Source of the DNA: Chelativorans sp.
GTDB lineage: Bacteria; Pseudomonadota; Alphaproteobacteria; Rhizobiales; Rhizobiaceae
DNA: 64,000 nt
NCBI RefSeq assembly: GCF_031180965.1
Contig: NZ_JAPSLH010000011.1
Span: forward strand, 1 to 64,000
Reading direction: 5' to 3'
Shown here: positions 62,528 through 64,000 of the stretch, in pieces
Layout: every line of letters begins with the position of its first letter
Position numbering within the stretch: the stretch's first letter is position 1
Notes under the pieces: model-generated
What the model was told of the DNA's origin: nothing
Databases searched by the model: none
Seen by the model: only the letters and a program-made list of their open reading frames with translations
Made by a program: the position numbers and the translations under genes

Positions 62528-63184
62528 CTACGCGACGCGGCCGAAGCGCTTTTCGAGCCAGCGCAGGCCGATCACCGAGATGAGGCTGATGACGAGAAAG
62601 AAGACTCCCACCAGCGTGATCGGCTCGATGTAGCGGTAGCTCGAATTGGCGACGCTTTTCGCCTGGTTCATGAGCTCCAGCACCGTGATCGCGGAAAGCA
62701 GCGGCGTCTCCTTGAACATGGCGATGAAATAGTTGGCGAGCGCCGGGATCATCGGCGGGATCGCCTGCGGCATCACCACATGAATCCAGGTCTGCACCGG
62801 CGTGAGGTTGCAAGCCTTGGCTGCCTCCCATTGTCCGCGCGGCAGGTTCTCGATGCCGGCGCGGTAGACCTCCGCCGTATAGGTGCCGTAGTGCAGCCCA
62901 AGCCCGATCACCCCGGCGAGCAGTGGCGGGAGCAGGATACCGATGTCCGGCAGCACGTAGAAGATGAAGTAGAGCTGCACCAGGAGCGGCGTGCCGCGGA
63001 TGAACTCAGCCAGGAAGCCTACGGTCCTGGAAACCGCGCGGTTCGCCGAGCGCCGGGCAATCACGATCACCAGCCCCACCACTGCGGCTAGCGCGGACCC
63101 GAGGATCGTCGCCAGGATCGTGATCCTCACGCCCGCAAGAAGCATGGGCATGATTTCCCAGACGAATTCCCAATCCCACTCCAT
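62528..63184 (-). CDS. ehuD: Ectoine/hydroxyectoine ABC permease EhuD
   Basis: A 218-residue polar-amino-acid-type permease (HisM/GlnP family) with four to five helices. Conserved: RGTPLLVQLYFIFYVLPDIG, then GTYTAEVYRAGIENLPRGQW and EAAKACNLTPVQTWIHVVMP (EAA loop). ATG at 63184 was chosen because it overlaps the ehuC stop by one base and homology begins directly; the longer frame upstream is antisense to nothing and unlikely. Works with EhuC, EhuB and the ATPase EhuA. Confidence 0.95.
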   Translation of the reverse strand: MEWDWEFVWEIMPMLLAGVRITILATILGSALAAVVGLVIVIARRSANRAVSRTVGFLAEFIRGTPLLVQLYFIFYVLPDIGILLPPLLAGVIGLGLHYGTYTAEVYRAGIENLPRGQWEAAKACNLTPVQTWIHVVMPQAIPPMIPALANYFIAMFKETPLLSAITVLELMNQAKSVANSSYRYIEPITLVGVFFLVISLISVIGLRWLEKRFGRVA

Positions 63185-63843
63185 CAGGCGCGCACCCCGT
63201 CGAGCCCACGCGCGAGCTTCCTCTCCAGCCTGCGCACGCCCCAGGAGAGCGCCGACGCCATGGCGAAATAGAGGAGGAGAATGGTCGCGAAGGGGATGAG
63301 CGTGTTGCCGGTCTGCGAGCGCACCACCTGCGCCTGAAAGGTCATGTCGGCAAGCGAGATGAGGGACACGACCGCGGTTGCCTTCAGGAGTTCGATGGCA
63401 TTGTTTCCGAAGGTCGGCAGCATGACGATGAAGGCCTGCGGCAGGATGATGTGGCGCATGCACTGCCAGCGGTTCAGGTTGAGCGCCACGCAGGCTTCGT
63501 ATTGCTCCTTGCCGACGGACAGAACCGCACCCCGAACCACTTCGGCCGCATAGGCGCCGACATTCAGCCCCAGCGCCAGCACACCCGCCTGCAGCGGCGA
63601 GAGCGGCACGCCCAGAAGCGGCAGCACGAAATAGGCCCAGAAGAGCTGGACGAAAATCGAGGTGCCGCGGAAGAATTCGATATAGGCGGTGGCGAGCCAC
63701 CGCAGCGGGGCCAGCTTTGAGAGCCGCCCGAGACCGGCGAGGAAAGCCATCACCAGGGCGAGCGCCGACCCGAGGATGGTGAGCTCGATTGTCACCCACG
63801 CCCCCTGCAGGATCAGACCGAGATAGCCGGACCACTGGTCCAT
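63184..63843 (-). CDS. ehuC: Ectoine/hydroxyectoine ABC permease EhuC
   Basis: A 219-residue permease of the same family as EhuD. Conserved: FFRGTSIFVQLFWAYFVLPL, then GAYAAEVVRGAVLSVGKEQY and EACVALNLNRWQCMRHIILP. It starts about 130 bp after the ehuB stop; a terminator-like hairpin in that gap probably reduces its expression relative to the binding protein. Together with EhuD it forms the importer channel for ectoines. Confidence 0.95.
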   Translation of the reverse strand: MDQWSGYLGLILQGAWVTIELTILGSALALVMAFLAGLGRLSKLAPLRWLATAYIEFFRGTSIFVQLFWAYFVLPLLGVPLSPLQAGVLALGLNVGAYAAEVVRGAVLSVGKEQYEACVALNLNRWQCMRHIILPQAFIVMLPTFGNNAIELLKATAVVSLISLADMTFQAQVVRSQTGNTLIPFATILLLYFAMASALSWGVRRLERKLARGLDGVRA

Positions 63844-63925
63844 TCACGCGCCTTGCTGGTTGGTGCCCGCGCAGACATTGCGGGCCGCTTGACGGTCACC
63901 TGGCTTGGCAAGCGACCGGGTGCTT

Positions 63926-63963
63926 GAAAAAGGCAGCCCCTGCATGGTCGGTCCTGCAGGGGC
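63926..63963 (-). terminator. Hairpin with T-run between ehuB and ehuC
   Basis: GCCCCTGCA (63936-63944) and TGCAGGGGC (63955-63963) form a perfect 9-bp stem with a ten-base loop. In the minus-strand direction it is followed within three bases by TTTTT. This is an intrinsic-terminator shape placed after the binding-protein gene, as often seen where partial termination sets the binding-protein to permease ratio. Confidence 0.75.
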
Positions 63964-63974
63964 CGTGGTAGCTG

Positions 63975-64000
63975 CTATTGCGCCGCGGCGCACTGTTTGT
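63975..64000 (-). CDS. ehuB: Ectoine-binding protein EhuB, last codons
   Basis: Only the final residues (KQCAAAQ then TAG at 63975-63977) are inside the window. The identity follows from position: in ehuABCD-eutABCDE operons ehuB precedes ehuC. No start or domain can be seen, so the call is by synteny. Confidence 0.6.

Noticed and set aside
1-64000. tRNA, rRNA, CRISPR array or intact insertion sequence
   Set aside because: I looked for cloverleaf-like ends, regular repeats and transposase motifs and found none I could support.

Overview
This window looks like a GC-rich alphaproteobacterial chromosome, most likely Hyphomicrobiales (a Mesorhizobium/Phyllobacteriaceae-type soil bacterium). The reasons are the ehu-eut ectoine operon, a rhizobial-type TraG remnant, a DUF6894 relic, an Rrf2-linked cys operon, and the many ABC transporters with TAT-like binding proteins. 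The organism is an inference; no rRNA or tRNA gene was seen.

Layout. 0-0.65 kb: the 3' part of etfA. 0.65-4.8 kb: a belt of decayed genes (TraG N-terminus, DUF6506, an AGE-type epimerase, DUF6894, a small acidic protein, LigD), each with visible stops or frameshifts. 4.9-9.2 kb: a minus-strand operon (TctC-type binding protein, acyl-CoA ligase, 2-hydroxychromene-2-carboxylate isomerase-like protein) with a divergent LysR gene. 9.3-10.2 kb: a standalone FlhB C-terminal-like gene and a frameshifted GFA gene. 10.7-17 kb: an Rrf2 regulator, a complete sulfate ABC importer (binding protein, CysT, CysW, CysA) and a frameshifted SLC13 permease. 17.2-26.5 kb: an accessory patch with LysR/serine hydrolase, SnoaL-like/MmyB-type regulator, ankyrin protein, SDR and VOC genes, mixed with GNAT, MFS, AsnC and NmrA relics. 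A diverged 180-bp repeat made of two copies of an MFS gene end lies at 17.5 and 24.4 kb.

26.5-42.4 kb: a sugar-acid catabolic region built from two paralogous modules. Each has a DHDPS-like aldolase, an enolase-superfamily dehydratase and binding proteins, and each is associated with a paralogous regulator carrying two HTH domains plus FCD. One module adds an aldo/keto reductase and an amidohydrolase (probable lactonase); the other adds two permeases. Together they would make a non-phosphorylative route: sugar oxidation, lactone opening, dehydration and retro-aldol cleavage. 42.7-50.8 kb: an organosulfate locus with a binding protein, two permeases, a sulfatase and a formylglycine-generating enzyme on the minus strand, and a second sulfatase plus a LacI regulator on the plus strand, with a near-perfect operator palindrome between them. 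Neither of these CUT1-like importers has its own ATPase gene here.

50.8-52 kb: debris of a defence island (AbiEi/AbiEii, DUF3883 and a P-loop NTPase fragment). 52.2-55.4 kb: a KaiC-like double-ATPase gene overlapping a hybrid histidine kinase gene. 55.6-57.5 kb: an autotransporter relic, a small unknown gene, 5-formyltetrahydrofolate cyclo-ligase and a possibly structured leader. 57.5-64 kb: the ectoine uptake and degradation operon, ehuB (last codons only), ehuC, ehuD, eutA, eutB, eutC, eutD/doeA and eutE/doeB.
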